Below, piece after piece: positions 24,002 through 33,062 of a DNA stretch of 64,000 nt. Source of the stretch: Pseudomonadota bacterium. Lineage in GTDB: Bacteria; Pseudomonadota; Gammaproteobacteria; Burkholderiales; JABEVD01. The position numbers were made by a program, and so were the translations under genes. The stretch spans positions 1 to 64,000 of the forward strand of contig JAKBJU010000013.1 of the NCBI GenBank assembly GCA_021835845.1, written 5' to 3'. Each line of letters begins with the position of its first letter. Within the stretch, counting starts at the first letter, position 1. Below the pieces are notes generated by a model, which was not told the origin of the DNA, searched no databases, and saw nothing but the letters and a program-made list of their open reading frames with translations.

Positions 24002-26314
24002 ATGGAAAAGATCGAACTCCCGGTTGAAGGCATGCATTGCGTGAACTGCGCGGGAAGGGTCGAGAAGGCCCTGAACGAGGTGGAGGGAGCGAGCGCGAAC
24101 GTCAATTTCGCGAGCGAAAAGGCCTATATCGAATATGATCCGCAAAGCACTTCCCCGGACAAGCTCGTGGAAGTCGTGCAAAAGACGGGATTCAAGGTTC
24201 CCCAGGAGAAGGTGAATCTTCTCATTTCCGGGATGCACTGCGCCAACTGCGCGCTCACCATAGAAAAAGCCCTCAATGCCCTAAAGGGAGTGGAAGCGAA
24301 TGTCAATTTCGCCTCCGAAAAGGCGCTGGTCGCTTTCCCCCGCGGCTCGGTCAAGGTCGAAAAGCTGATCGAGGCGGTTAAAGACGCGGGCTATGCCGCA
24401 TCACTGGCCAAGGCCGAGGACAGCCGCAAAAAGGAGCGGGAAGAAGCCTATAGAAAGGATCTCGGAGTTTTCCTGGTTGCAGCGATCCTGACCGCACCGC
24501 TTCTGCTGCACATGGCAGGCCTGCACATTCCCCGGCTGCTCCAGTTCATGCTGGCCACCCCGGTGCAATTCTGGGCGGGGAGGCGCTTCTATGTCGGCGC
24601 CTGGCACTCCCTGAAAGGGGGAAGCGCCAACATGGACGTGCTGGTCGCTCTCGGCACCAGCGTCGCCTATTTCTTCAGCGCCATCGTGACCCTGTATTCC
24701 CTCGATCTGCATGTCTATTTCGAAGCGGGGGCCGCCGTCATCACGCTCGTGATGCTGGGCAAGATGCTGGAAGCAAGAGCCAAGGGCAAGACTTCCGGTG
24801 CGATAGAGGAGCTCTTGAAGCTCGCGCCCAAAACGGCCCATGTGGAAAGGAACGGCGAGATCCATGATGTCGAAGCGGGCAGCATCGAAGTCGGCGACAT
24901 CTTCCTTGTCAGGGCGGGTGAAACCGTTCCCGTCGACGGGATCGTGGTCGGCGGAAGCTCCTCGATAGACGAATCCATGCTGACGGGGGAAAGCATCCCG
25001 GTGGAAAAAACGGAAGGGGGCAAGGTCTATGCCGCCACGCTCAACCAGACGGGATCGGTCAAATGCCGCGCCACAGGGGTCGGGGAGCACACCCAGCTCT
25101 CCGCCATCATCCGCCTGGTCGAGGAAGCGCAAGGATCGAAAGCTCCGATCCAGCGCCTCGCCGACAGGATTTCCGGAATTTTCGTGCCGGCGGTAATATC
25201 CGTCGCTCTCCTCGCTTTCAGCTTCTGGTGGCTCACCGGACACCCGACCGAAGCCCTCGTGAATGCCGTCGCGGTCCTCGTCATCGCCTGCCCCTGCGCG
25301 CTGGGACTCGCCACTCCGACCGCGATCATGGTCGGAATCGGACAGGGCGCCAGGGCGGGCATCCTGGTGAGAGATGCCCAGGCGCTGGAGCAGGCCGAAA
25401 AAGTCGGAATCCTGGTCCTCGACAAGACAGGCACATTGACCGAAGGCAAGCCATCCGTGACCGACATCCATGGCATCAACATCGCCGAAAAGGAGCTGAT
25501 GTCGATAGCCATGGCGCTTGAATCCGGTTCGGAACATCCTCTTGCGAAAGCAATCCTGGAGAAGGGCAAAGAAATGGGGGCGGCGCCGCTCACCGCCTCG
25601 GAATTTGCTGCGATTCCGGGAGGGGGCGTCACGGCCAGGATCGACGGCTCGAAATGCTGGCTCGGCTCCCCTGCCCTGCTTTCCGAACAGGGAATTGCCT
25701 TCGATGTGCCATCAAACGGGAAAACCCTTGTCGGCATCGCGCGGGAAGCCACCCTGATCGGATGGATCGGCATTTCCGACAAACTGAGGCCGACTTCGAA
25801 GCAGGCGGTATCCCGTCTCCGGGCCATGGGAATCGAAGTCTGCATGATGACCGGGGACAACGAGGACACCGCGAAGGCCATCGCGGCCGAGGCGGGAATC
25901 GAAAAGTTTCTCGCGAACGTGCTGCCCCGGGACAAGGCAGGCGAGATTTCGAAGCTGAAGGAAAAAGGGAAAATCGTCGCCATGGCAGGCGACGGCATCA
26001 ACGACGCCCCGGCCCTTGCCGCATCCGATGTCAGCTTCGCCATCGGGTCGGGTTCGGACATCGCGATAGAGGCAGCCGACATCACGTTGATGAAGAGCGA
26101 TCTCGGGAGCTTGGCGGATGCCATCGAGTTGTCGAAAGCCACGCTGAAGAAGATCCGCCAGAACCTCTTCTTCGCCTTCGTCTACAACGTGCTGGGAATT
26201 CCGCTTGCAGCCATGGGCTTTCTCAATCCCGTGATCGCAGGCGCAGCGATGGCCATGAGTTCGGTTTCGGTGGTGAGCAATTCACTGCTCCTCAAGCGCT
26301 GGAGGAGATCCTGA
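24002..26314 (+). CDS. copA: Copper-exporting P1B-type ATPase CopA
   Basis: The 770-residue pump has two N-terminal HMA domains with metal sites C13-x2-C16 (MHCVNC) and C80-x2-C83 (MHCANC). The membrane metal site is C430-P-C432. The phosphorylated Asp is D474 in DKTGT; TGES, HP (in SEHPLA) and GDGIND complete the P-type set. It exports Cu(I) from the cytoplasm. The two HMA domains are near duplicates, with the same N-F-A-S-E-K-A element after each, which suggests internal duplication. No copper regulator or chaperone gene adjoins it. Confidence 0.96.
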   Translation: MEKIELPVEGMHCVNCAGRVEKALNEVEGASANVNFASEKAYIEYDPQSTSPDKLVEVVQKTGFKVPQEKVNLLISGMHCANCALTIEKALNALKGVEANVNFASEKALVAFPRGSVKVEKLIEAVKDAGYAASLAKAEDSRKKEREEAYRKDLGVFLVAAILTAPLLLHMAGLHIPRLLQFMLATPVQFWAGRRFYVGAWHSLKGGSANMDVLVALGTSVAYFFSAIVTLYSLDLHVYFEAGAAVITLVMLGKMLEARAKGKTSGAIEELLKLAPKTAHVERNGEIHDVEAGSIEVGDIFLVRAGETVPVDGIVVGGSSSIDESMLTGESIPVEKTEGGKVYAATLNQTGSVKCRATGVGEHTQLSAIIRLVEEAQGSKAPIQRLADRISGIFVPAVISVALLAFSFWWLTGHPTEALVNAVAVLVIACPCALGLATPTAIMVGIGQGARAGILVRDAQALEQAEKVGILVLDKTGTLTEGKPSVTDIHGINIAEKELMSIAMALESGSEHPLAKAILEKGKEMGAAPLTASEFAAIPGGGVTARIDGSKCWLGSPALLSEQGIAFDVPSNGKTLVGIAREATLIGWIGISDKLRPTSKQAVSRLRAMGIEVCMMTGDNEDTAKAIAAEAGIEKFLANVLPRDKAGEISKLKEKGKIVAMAGDGINDAPALAASDVSFAIGSGSDIAIEAADITLMKSDLGSLADAIELSKATLKKIRQNLFFAFVYNVLGIPLAAMGFLNPVIAGAAMAMSSVSVVSNSLLLKRWRRS

Positions 26315-27106
26315 CTATTCCCAGAATTGCCACCAGGGCAATTTCTGCTTGGTGGAAATGACCTTCTTGTCCCATTGCGGATAGGTCTTGTCGAGAACCC
26401 GCTTGGCATCGTCGCGCAGCTTGTCCATGCCGAGCCTGTCGTAGGACTTCACCATGTCGACCAGAGCATTTTCGGTAGCCGGGGTCTTGGGATATTCCTT
26501 CAGCACCGTCTGCGCCCGGTTGATGGAAGCGACATAATCGCCCCGCCTGTAATAATAATCGGCGACGCGAATTTCATGCATGGACAGCAAGTTGGCCAGA
26601 TACTGCATGCGCAGCCTCGAGTCGGGCGCATACTTGCTGTTCGGAAAGCGGGTCACCAGCGCCTTGAAAGCGTCGAACGACTCCACTTCGGATTTCGGAT
26701 CCCTCTGGCTCATGTCCTTGGGAACGATGGAAGAAATGACCCCGGTCTCGCCGATAAAATTGGCTATCCCCTTCATGTAATAGGCATAATCCACTGCCGG
26801 GCTGTTCGGGTGGAACTTGATGAAGCGGTCTGCAGCGGCTATCGCCGAGGCCTCGTCCTTGTTCTCGAAATACACGTAGATCAGTTCGATCTGGGCCTGC
26901 TGCGCATATTTGCCATAGGGGTAGCGGGACTGGAGCTTCTCCAGATAGGTCGTGGCCTTCTCGTAGTTTTGATCATCGATTTCAGCCTTGGCCGCCTTGT
27001 AGATTCGTTCAGCGGACCAGGATTCCGGTACTTCTTCCTTGTAATTCGGCAAAAGTCCGCAGCCTGCCAACATCAGGGCCAGAATTAACGCTAAACTATG
27101 TCTCAT
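26315..27106 (-). CDS. bamD: Outer-membrane assembly lipoprotein BamD
   Basis: The 263-residue lipoprotein has a signal peptide with lipobox LAGC (Cys16) and tetratricopeptide-like repeats (about 30-230), including YPYGKYAQQAQIELIYVYF and FPNSKYAPDSRLRM. BamD is the essential scaffold of the BAM complex that folds beta-barrel proteins into the outer membrane. Divergent from rluD, the usual arrangement in proteobacteria. Its stop codon directly abuts that of copA. Confidence 0.96.
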   Translation of the reverse strand: MRHSLALILALMLAGCGLLPNYKEEVPESWSAERIYKAAKAEIDDQNYEKATTYLEKLQSRYPYGKYAQQAQIELIYVYFENKDEASAIAAADRFIKFHPNSPAVDYAYYMKGIANFIGETGVISSIVPKDMSQRDPKSEVESFDAFKALVTRFPNSKYAPDSRLRMQYLANLLSMHEIRVADYYYRRGDYVASINRAQTVLKEYPKTPATENALVDMVKSYDRLGMDKLRDDAKRVLDKTYPQWDKKVISTKQKLPWWQFWE

Positions 27107-27132
27107 GAAAGATCCCGTCGGAAAACCTGGAG

Positions 27133-27138
27133 ATTATA
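27133..27138 (-). promoter_or_regulatory. -10 box for bamD (TATAAT)
   Basis: A perfect TATAAT on the minus strand lies 26 bases before the bamD start; TTAAGT 16 bases upstream is a moderate -35 element. It falls inside the region that a 27105 start would make part of rluD, which supports the later rluD start. Confidence 0.5.
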
Positions 27139-27173
27139 CCCCAAACTGGGCAGCACTTAAGGGAATCAATTTC

Positions 27174-28073
27174 GTGATTCCCATGCAATTTGCAGGGCTA
27201 CGCCTGGATCAGGCGCTCGCAAAACTGGCTCCTGACCATTCGAGAAGCCGCCTGCAGTCATGGATCAGGGATGAAAAAGTGAAGCTCGACGGCGGCCCCT
27301 GCCACATCAGGCAGAAAGTCTGGGGAGGAGAATCCGTGTTCATCGAAAGCTCCCCCGATCCTGCCGAAATGCCGCATGCCCCCGAAGATATCGAACTTTC
27401 CGTCCTTTTTGAAGACGATTTTCTGATCGTGATCGACAAGCCAGCCGGCCTCGTCGTGCATCCAGGAAGCGGAAACCGGGAAGGCACGCTGCTGAATGCC
27501 CTGCTTCACCATGAGCCATCGCTTTCGGCAATCCCGCGCGCGGGAATCGTCCATCGACTCGACAAGGAGACGAGCGGGCTGCTGGTCGTGGCCAAGACGC
27601 TCCCCTCGCAGACCAGCCTGGTGCGGCAGCTCCAGGGAAGAACCGTGAAGCGGCAGTATGTCGCACTGGTGCATGGGATCGTGAAGCACGATGGGACGGT
27701 TGATGCGCCGGTGGGCCGACATCCCACCCATCGCACCAGAATGGCAGTCGTGGGCAGCGGAAAATCCGCCAGGACGCATTACAGCGTGATCGAGACCTTT
27801 TCCGGATGCACTCTTCTCGAATGCTCGCTCGAAAGCGGCAGGACCCACCAGATCAGGGTCCACATGCAGCATATCGGTCACCCTCTCGTGGGCGACCCGG
27901 TCTACGGAAAGAAGCCGCTTCCTTCTGAAAATTCGACGCTCCTGTCGGGCTTTCCCAGGCAGGCGCTGCATGCAAGGCGATTGTCTTTTGCCCATCCTGA
28001 AAACGGCGAGCTGATGACATTCGAATCCGCCCTCCCCGAAGATATGTCCCGCCTGCTGGAAAGGCTGAAATGA
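27174..28073 (+). CDS. rluD: 23S rRNA pseudouridine synthase RluD
   Basis: The 299-residue protein has an N-terminal S4 domain (FAGLRLDQALAKLAPDHSRSRLQ) and the catalytic HRLDKETSGLL motif, with HQIRVHMQHIGHPLVGDPVYG near the end. RluD modifies helix 69 of 23S rRNA (U1911/1915/1917 in E. coli). The GTG at 27174 is chosen because AAGGGA lies 9 bases upstream and the family N-terminus starts here. An ATG at 27105 has no ribosome site and would overlap the bamD promoter. Overlaps pgeF as ATGA. Confidence 0.92.
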   Translation: MIPMQFAGLRLDQALAKLAPDHSRSRLQSWIRDEKVKLDGGPCHIRQKVWGGESVFIESSPDPAEMPHAPEDIELSVLFEDDFLIVIDKPAGLVVHPGSGNREGTLLNALLHHEPSLSAIPRAGIVHRLDKETSGLLVVAKTLPSQTSLVRQLQGRTVKRQYVALVHGIVKHDGTVDAPVGRHPTHRTRMAVVGSGKSARTHYSVIETFSGCTLLECSLESGRTHQIRVHMQHIGHPLVGDPVYGKKPLPSENSTLLSGFPRQALHARRLSFAHPENGELMTFESALPEDMSRLLERLK

Positions 28074-28768
28074 ATTTCATCGTCCCGCAATGGCCCGCTC
28101 CGGCAAATGTCAAAGCCCTGATCACGACAAGAGCGGGGGGCGCAAGCCTCCCCCCCTATGCCAGCCTCAATCTCGGCAGCCATGTCGGAGACGACCCGAA
28201 CCATGTTGCGGAAAACCGGAAAAGAATCCGCGAATTTCTGCCCGGCGAGCCGAAATGGCTCAATCAGGTGCACGGCAACACCGTCGTCGACCTGGACAAC
28301 CCGGACACGTTCGATGCGGACGGCGCGTTCACCCGACAACCCGATGTCGTCTGCGCCATCCTGACCGCAGATTGCCTCCCCGTCCTGATTGCCGGCCGGC
28401 ACTGCGTCGGGGCCCTTCATGCCGGCTGGCGGGGGCTCGCTTCCGGCATAGTCGAAAGAACCGTGCAGGCGATGCGGGACGCTTCCTGCGCCTACCTTGG
28501 CCCCGCAATAGGGCAGGATGCCTTCGAGATCGGGGAAGAAGTGCTGGACGCCTTCCCCGAAGAAAGCCCGGCTTTCAGGCGCGGGAGAAGCGGCAAATGG
28601 CATGCCGACATTTATGCCATCGCGAAAATGAAGCTTGGAAGGCTCGGCATCCATGACATCCACGGGGGAAATTTCTGCACCCGCAATGAATCTTCCCGCT
28701 TCTTTTCCTACCGGCGTGACGGGAATACCGGAAGGATGGGATCGTTCATCTGGCTCGAAGAAGCATGA
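28070..28768 (+). CDS. pgeF: Polyphenol oxidase/YfiH family protein (purine nucleoside phosphorylase-like, PgeF)
   Basis: The 232-residue protein has the YfiH family metal and catalytic motifs: NQVHGN, TADCLPV and HAGWRG, with the conserved Cys and two His residues. The family (laccase-domain, PgeF) has been linked to purine nucleoside phosphorolysis/deamination and to peptidoglycan editing. It is translationally coupled to rluD, its standard partner. Confidence 0.9.
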   Translation: MNFIVPQWPAPANVKALITTRAGGASLPPYASLNLGSHVGDDPNHVAENRKRIREFLPGEPKWLNQVHGNTVVDLDNPDTFDADGAFTRQPDVVCAILTADCLPVLIAGRHCVGALHAGWRGLASGIVERTVQAMRDASCAYLGPAIGQDAFEIGEEVLDAFPEESPAFRRGRSGKWHADIYAIAKMKLGRLGIHDIHGGNFCTRNESSRFFSYRRDGNTGRMGSFIWLEEA

Positions 28769-28783
28769 AGCATCGGTTATAAT
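28755..28783 (+). promoter_or_regulatory. Promoter for the ZIP transporter gene
   Basis: TCGAAG (28755-28760), a 17-base spacer and a perfect TATAAT (28778-28783) lie over the end of pgeF. The predicted leader is about 25 bases. Confidence 0.45.
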
Positions 28784-28814
28784 CGAAAGTTCCCCGTAAA
28801 ACAGGATGTTGTCC

Positions 28815-29570
28815 ATGTCAGTTCTTTCCTGGATCGTGACGACGAGCACCGTGGGCGGCCTTGCCAGCCTGGCGCTCGCCGGATCCTTCGCCCTCAGCCT
28901 GCGCGCATCCTGGGTGCCGATGCTCGTCAGCTATGCAGTTGGCGCGCTGCTGGGCGCGGCCTTCCTCGAAATCCTGCCGGAAGCCTTCAGGCTGACGAAA
29001 AATCCGGGAATGATGACGGCAACCATCCTGTTCGGGATACTGCTGTTCTTCATCCTGGAAAAGCTCGTGTTGTGGCGCCATTGCCATGCCGAGGACTGCG
29101 AAGCGCACGAATCGCACGATCACGGCAGAAGCGGCCTCATGATCATGATCGGAAACACTTTCCACAATTTCGTCGACGGCATTCTGATAGCCGCAGCCTT
29201 TCTGAGCGACATCCATCTCGGCATCGTCACCGCAATCGCCATCATCGCCCACGAAATTCCGCAGGAAGTCGGAGACTTCATGATCCTGCTGCATTCGGGC
29301 TATTCGAAACGACAGGCCATCCTGTTCAATCTGACTTCCAGCGGCGCGACCCTCGCGGGCGGCGTGCTCGCCTACGCCGTGCTGCAGTCCATGCAGGGCC
29401 TGATTCCTTCCCTGCTGGCGCTCGCCGCATCTTCCATGATCTATGTTTCAGTGGCCGACCTGATCCCGGGACTGCACAAGCGCACCGAAATCCGCGCCAC
29501 GGTGCAGCAGGTTCTGCTGATCTCGCTCGGCATAGGCTCGATCCTGGTTGCCGGACTGCTGGCCGAATAA
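28815..29570 (+). CDS. ZIP family divalent metal transporter
   Basis: The 251-residue protein has about eight hydrophobic segments. The ZIP signature is clear: HNFVDG in TM4 and HEIPQEVGDF in TM5 form the binuclear metal site. A His-rich loop (WRHCHAEDCEAHESHDHG) lies between TM3 and TM4. It probably imports Zn, Fe or Mn. The ATG at 28815 has AGGA at correct spacing; an ATG three codons earlier is too close to it. Confidence 0.88.
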   Translation: MSVLSWIVTTSTVGGLASLALAGSFALSLRASWVPMLVSYAVGALLGAAFLEILPEAFRLTKNPGMMTATILFGILLFFILEKLVLWRHCHAEDCEAHESHDHGRSGLMIMIGNTFHNFVDGILIAAAFLSDIHLGIVTAIAIIAHEIPQEVGDFMILLHSGYSKRQAILFNLTSSGATLAGGVLAYAVLQSMQGLIPSLLALAASSMIYVSVADLIPGLHKRTEIRATVQQVLLISLGIGSILVAGLLAE

Positions 29571-29611
29571 TGATGATATGATCTGCATCGTGTTGAATTG
29601 ATCCGACTCAC

Positions 29612-30922
29612 ATGTCCGCTCCCAAAATAGGCTTCGTTTCCCTCGGCTGCCCCAAGGCGCTTGTCGATTCCGAGCACATCCTTTCCCGGCTGAGGTCGGA
29701 AGGCTATGCCATTTCGCCCGACTATCAGGGCTCCGACATGGTCGTCGTCAATACCTGCGGCTTCATCGACAGCGCAGTGGAAGAATCGCTGGAAGCGATC
29801 GGAGAAGCCTTGAACGAGAACGGGAAGGTGATCGTCACCGGCTGCCTCGGCGCGAGAGGCGACATGGTGAAGGAAGCGCACCCGGCGGTGCTTGCCGTCA
29901 CCGGCCCCCACGCCCTCGAAGAAGTCATGCAGGCAGTCCACCAATACCTGCCCAAACCGCACGACCCCTTCGTCGATCTCGTCCCGCCACAGGGCATCAG
30001 ACTCACCCCGAGGCATTATGCCTATCTCAAGATTTCGGAAGGCTGCAACCACCGCTGCACCTTCTGCATCATCCCGAGCCTCAGGGGAGACCTTGTCAGC
30101 CGCACCATCGGGGAAGTGATGAAGGAGGCAGAAGCGCTGGTCAAGGCCGGCGTGAAGGAACTCCTCGTCATCTCCCAGGACACCAGCGCATACGGGGTCG
30201 ACATCAAGTACAGGACCGGCTTCTTCGAAGGCCGTCCGGTCAAAACCAGAATGACGGAACTTGCCAGGGCACTGGGCAGCCTCGGCGTCTGGGTCAGGCT
30301 GCATTACGTCTATCCCTACCCGCATGTCGACGAACTGATTCCGCTGATGGCGGAAGGCAAGATCCTGCCCTATCTCGACATGCCGCTGCAACATGCAAGC
30401 TCCAGGATACTGAAGCTCATGAAGCGCCCCGGGAACAGCGAAAGCAACCTCGAACGCATCCGGGCGTGGCGGAAAATATGCCCCGACATCGCCATCCGAA
30501 GTACCTTCATCGCGGGGTTCCCCGGGGAAACGGAAGCCGAGTTCGAGGCGCTTCTCGACTTCCTGGAAGAAGCCGAACTCGACCGCGTGGGATGCTTTCC
30601 CTACTCTTCCGCGGAAGGCGCCGCGGCGAATTCCCTGCCCGATCCTGTCCCGGAAGAAGTCAAGATCGAGCGCGTCGAGCGCCTGATGGCGACTCAGTCA
30701 GCCATCAGCGAAAGGAAACTGCGATCGAAAATCGGCAGAACCCTTCAGGTTCTGGTCGAATCGGTTGACGAAGAGGGCGCCGTGGGCAGGAGCATGCATG
30801 ATGCGCCCGAAATAGACGGCCTGGTTTATATACCGGATGCTTCAGATCTGAAAGCCGGCGAATTCGCAGCCGTCCGAATCGCCGATTCGGACGAGCACGA
30901 TCTTTGGGGAGAAATGGCATGA
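29612..30922 (+). CDS. rimO: Ribosomal protein S12 methylthiotransferase RimO
   Basis: The 436-residue radical-SAM enzyme has the N-terminal methylthiotransferase domain with auxiliary cluster cysteines C13, C49 and C78, the radical-SAM cluster C145-x3-C149-x2-C152 (CNHRCTFC), and a C-terminal TRAM domain (about 370-436). RimO adds a methylthio group to Asp89 of ribosomal protein S12. The start gives the normal [15 protein letters not shown] terminus. No clear ribosome site is visible. The stop overlaps the next gene as ATGA. Confidence 0.96.
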   Translation: MSAPKIGFVSLGCPKALVDSEHILSRLRSEGYAISPDYQGSDMVVVNTCGFIDSAVEESLEAIGEALNENGKVIVTGCLGARGDMVKEAHPAVLAVTGPHALEEVMQAVHQYLPKPHDPFVDLVPPQGIRLTPRHYAYLKISEGCNHRCTFCIIPSLRGDLVSRTIGEVMKEAEALVKAGVKELLVISQDTSAYGVDIKYRTGFFEGRPVKTRMTELARALGSLGVWVRLHYVYPYPHVDELIPLMAEGKILPYLDMPLQHASSRILKLMKRPGNSESNLERIRAWRKICPDIAIRSTFIAGFPGETEAEFEALLDFLEEAELDRVGCFPYSSAEGAAANSLPDPVPEEVKIERVERLMATQSAISERKLRSKIGRTLQVLVESVDEEGAVGRSMHDAPEIDGLVYIPDASDLKAGEFAAVRIADSDEHDLWGEMA

Positions 30923-32385
30923 AGGCTTTCATCCTGTTGCTGCTTGCCTGCTTTGCTTCGATTGCATCGGCAAAGCATCTCCCGCCCCAGTCGAAGATTG
31001 CGCGTTATTTCGAATCTGCAGGCCCGCAAGAAAAACTCGCCTTCCTGCTCGCCATGCCCAAGGGAGGGGAACTCGATGCGGAAATGCAAGGATCGGCCTA
31101 TGCGGAGTCGATGATAGCCTGGGCGGCCAAGAAAGGACTGTGCGTGGCAGAAGACATGAGCCTCTCCATGCCGCCTTGCAACGCGGGAAAGCTTTCGGCC
31201 AAGGCAGTGCTTGCCGACCCCGCGCTCTACCGGAAAACGCTCGATGCCTGGTCGATGCGAGGCCTGGCAGGAAAAAACCGGGATCACTTCTTCTCAAGCT
31301 TCGGAAAATTCGAGCAGGCCACCCAAGGCATGACAGGAGCCATGCTCGCGCAAATGCTTTCGCGTGCGGCCAAAGAGCATGTGCTTTACCTGGAAGTCGC
31401 GCTCGCGCCTGATGGCGAAGCCGCCCTGGCGCTGGGCAAGAGACTGGGCTGGGACGGCAACTTGCACAATACCCTGGAGAACCTGAGAAACAACGGGCTC
31501 GCCACAATGGCAGCGGCATCGCTGAAGGAAATGAAACTTGCCGAAGCGGAAAAGAACCAGCGCCTCAAGTGCGGCACGATTGCAGCCGATCCGGGCTGCA
31601 AGATATCCGTCCGCTATCTCTACAGCGTATCCAGGAACACGATGCCCGGGGAAGTTTTCGCGCAGATGGCAGCCGGCCTCGAATTGGCCTCGCGCCCGGA
31701 CTCCGGGTTTTCAGGCATTTTGCTTTCGGGGGCCGAGGACGAGTCGATGCCGGACTTCAGCCTGCACATGCAGATGCTCGACTTCCTGAAATCCGTCTAT
31801 CCGAAAACGCATGTCGCCGTGAATGCGGGCGAGCTCAATCTCGATCTTGCGCCGCCCGAAAACTTGTCCTTCCATGTCAGCGAGGCCGTCATGCTGGGAC
31901 ATGCCGAACGCATCGGACAGGGTTCGGACATCCTGCGCGAGCCATCTGGGCTTCTGCAAAAGCTCGCCAAAATGAAGGTGCTGGTCGATATCTGCCCCGG
32001 GAGGACCGACACCGTCCTGGGAGAATATGCCAATCCCCTGCCGGTCTACCTGAAATACGGCGTGCCCGTTGCGATTTCAGGCTGCGATGCGGGCGTTCTG
32101 AGAAGCGACATCTCGATGGAATACCTGAAGGCTTCGCTGGATGCCCATCTCGGCTACCCCGAGCTCAGGAACATCGCGCGCGACAGCCTGGAATACGCGT
32201 TCATTCCGGGGAAAAGCCTTTGGGCGAATGCCGCGAAATTCGTTCCCGTCAGGCAATGCGAGCGGGATGTGCGGTATGGGCGAATGCTGTCGGCATTTTG
32301 TCAGGACTATCTGGACGCCAACCAGAAAGCCAGGCTGCAATGGCAACTCGAAGCGGAATTCAGGGCTTTCGAGAAGCGCTACTGA
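30919..32385 (+). CDS. Secreted adenosine-deaminase-like protein lacking catalytic metal ligands (predicted pseudoenzyme)
   Basis: The 488-residue protein has a signal peptide (cleavage near ASA-K, residue 18-19). It is homologous throughout to periplasmic bacterial adenosine deaminases of the ADGF type: MPKGG near residue 46, [24 protein letters not shown] and a DxGVxR segment. The active site is gone. The metal pair H-x-H is D53-x-E55; the HAGE histidine is N302 (E305 remains); the RIGHG histidine is Q334; the first Asp of the DD pair is C389 (D390 remains). The reading frame is intact over its length, so it is not a simple decay product. It overlaps rimO by four bases and the convergent periplasmic gene by 26. 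Confidence 0.85.
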   Translation: MKAFILLLLACFASIASAKHLPPQSKIARYFESAGPQEKLAFLLAMPKGGELDAEMQGSAYAESMIAWAAKKGLCVAEDMSLSMPPCNAGKLSAKAVLADPALYRKTLDAWSMRGLAGKNRDHFFSSFGKFEQATQGMTGAMLAQMLSRAAKEHVLYLEVALAPDGEAALALGKRLGWDGNLHNTLENLRNNGLATMAAASLKEMKLAEAEKNQRLKCGTIAADPGCKISVRYLYSVSRNTMPGEVFAQMAAGLELASRPDSGFSGILLSGAEDESMPDFSLHMQMLDFLKSVYPKTHVAVNAGELNLDLAPPENLSFHVSEAVMLGHAERIGQGSDILREPSGLLQKLAKMKVLVDICPGRTDTVLGEYANPLPVYLKYGVPVAISGCDAGVLRSDISMEYLKASLDAHLGYPELRNIARDSLEYAFIPGKSLWANAAKFVPVRQCERDVRYGRMLSAFCQDYLDANQKARLQWQLEAEFRAFEKRY

Positions 32386-32821
32386 ATCCGTCCAGGAGAA
32401 AGACCCATCTGCTTCCGGATTCCCCGAGCAGCCTGACATAGGCAGTGAAGGCTTCCCCCTTCCCGAGCTGCTTCTGCATGTCGGTGAGGACATCGAAGGA
32501 AACCGGCATCCAGTAATCCTTGCCGTCCTCGGTCACCTTGACTTCGTTTCCGTATTTCATGTCCTGGACGGGATAATCGCGATCCACTCCGAAAAACCCG
32601 CTCAGCACCTGACTTCCGGCAACCGAAGTGGGGCGGATCTCGCCCGTATAAACCACTTTCGCGCTGAAGGCATAGTCCTGCTTGAAGACCACGAATCCGC
32701 CGTGCCCTGCGTGAGACGCGATGCTCACGCCGTCTGCAAGTCTCGCCGGAACATAGGCTTCCCATTTCCCGAATGCCCCTTGAGAGACCAGCATGGCCAG
32801 CACGAGCAGCGCCTTTTTCAT
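32360..32821 (-). CDS. Putative periplasmic protein, unknown family
   Basis: The 153-residue protein has a clear signal peptide (MKKALLVLAMLVSQGAFG, cleavage before K19). The mature part is beta-rich with YAFSAKVVYTGEIRP and DYWMPVSFDVLTDM stretches and no cysteines. No family is recognised. The ATG at 32821 follows AGGAACAGGA; an ATG five codons upstream lacks a ribosome site. Its 3' end overlaps the adenosine-deaminase-like gene by 26 bases. Confidence 0.6.
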   Translation of the reverse strand: MKKALLVLAMLVSQGAFGKWEAYVPARLADGVSIASHAGHGGFVVFKQDYAFSAKVVYTGEIRPTSVAGSQVLSGFFGVDRDYPVQDMKYGNEVKVTEDGKDYWMPVSFDVLTDMQKQLGKGEAFTAYVRLLGESGSRWVFLLDGFSSASRKP

Positions 32822-32832
32822 TCCTGTTCCTT

Positions 32833-32919
32833 TCATGATACGAGTTCCGGACGATGGATATGATAGCCTTGCGCATAGTCTACCCCAACCCGGTGCAGCA
32901 GCAGGGCAAGAAGCCCCAT
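32833..32919 (-). pseudogene. Remnant of the C-terminus of an EAL-domain c-di-GMP phosphodiesterase
   Basis: A minus-strand reading frame of 28 codons ends with VGVDYAQGYHIHRPELVS and a TGA stop. D-Y-A-Q-G-Y-x-I-x-R-P is the typical closing motif of EAL domains. The frame stays open a few codons further upstream (to about 32946) but nothing recognisable as the rest of the domain precedes it. The TGA overlaps an ATG of the following gene. The simplest reading is the 3' scar of a deleted GGDEF/EAL gene. Confidence 0.5.
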
Positions 32920-33029
32920 TTCCAGAAAAAGAGATCGCTTCACCCGCCCCCCTTGGCGGCCTGACAATCCGTCAAATCAGGCTGTTCTTTATTGAACTAT
33001 TCTACCCAAAACAATTATGGGGACATTGC

Positions 33030-33062
33030 CGGCAAGATTGCAAGCATTTTTCAATCTTGCCG
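33030..33062. terminator. Stem-loop at the 3' end of the helicase gene
   Basis: CGGCAAGATTG (33030-33040) and its complement (33052-33062) form an 11-base-pair stem with an 11-base loop. It includes the stop codon of the minus-strand helicase gene. There is no U-tract on the minus strand after the hairpin. Confidence 0.45.

Noticed and set aside
27105-27173. ATG at 27105 as rluD start
   Set aside because: It has no ribosome site, overlaps the bamD start codon and promoter, and adds residues unlike the family; GTG at 27174 has AAGGGA at good spacing.
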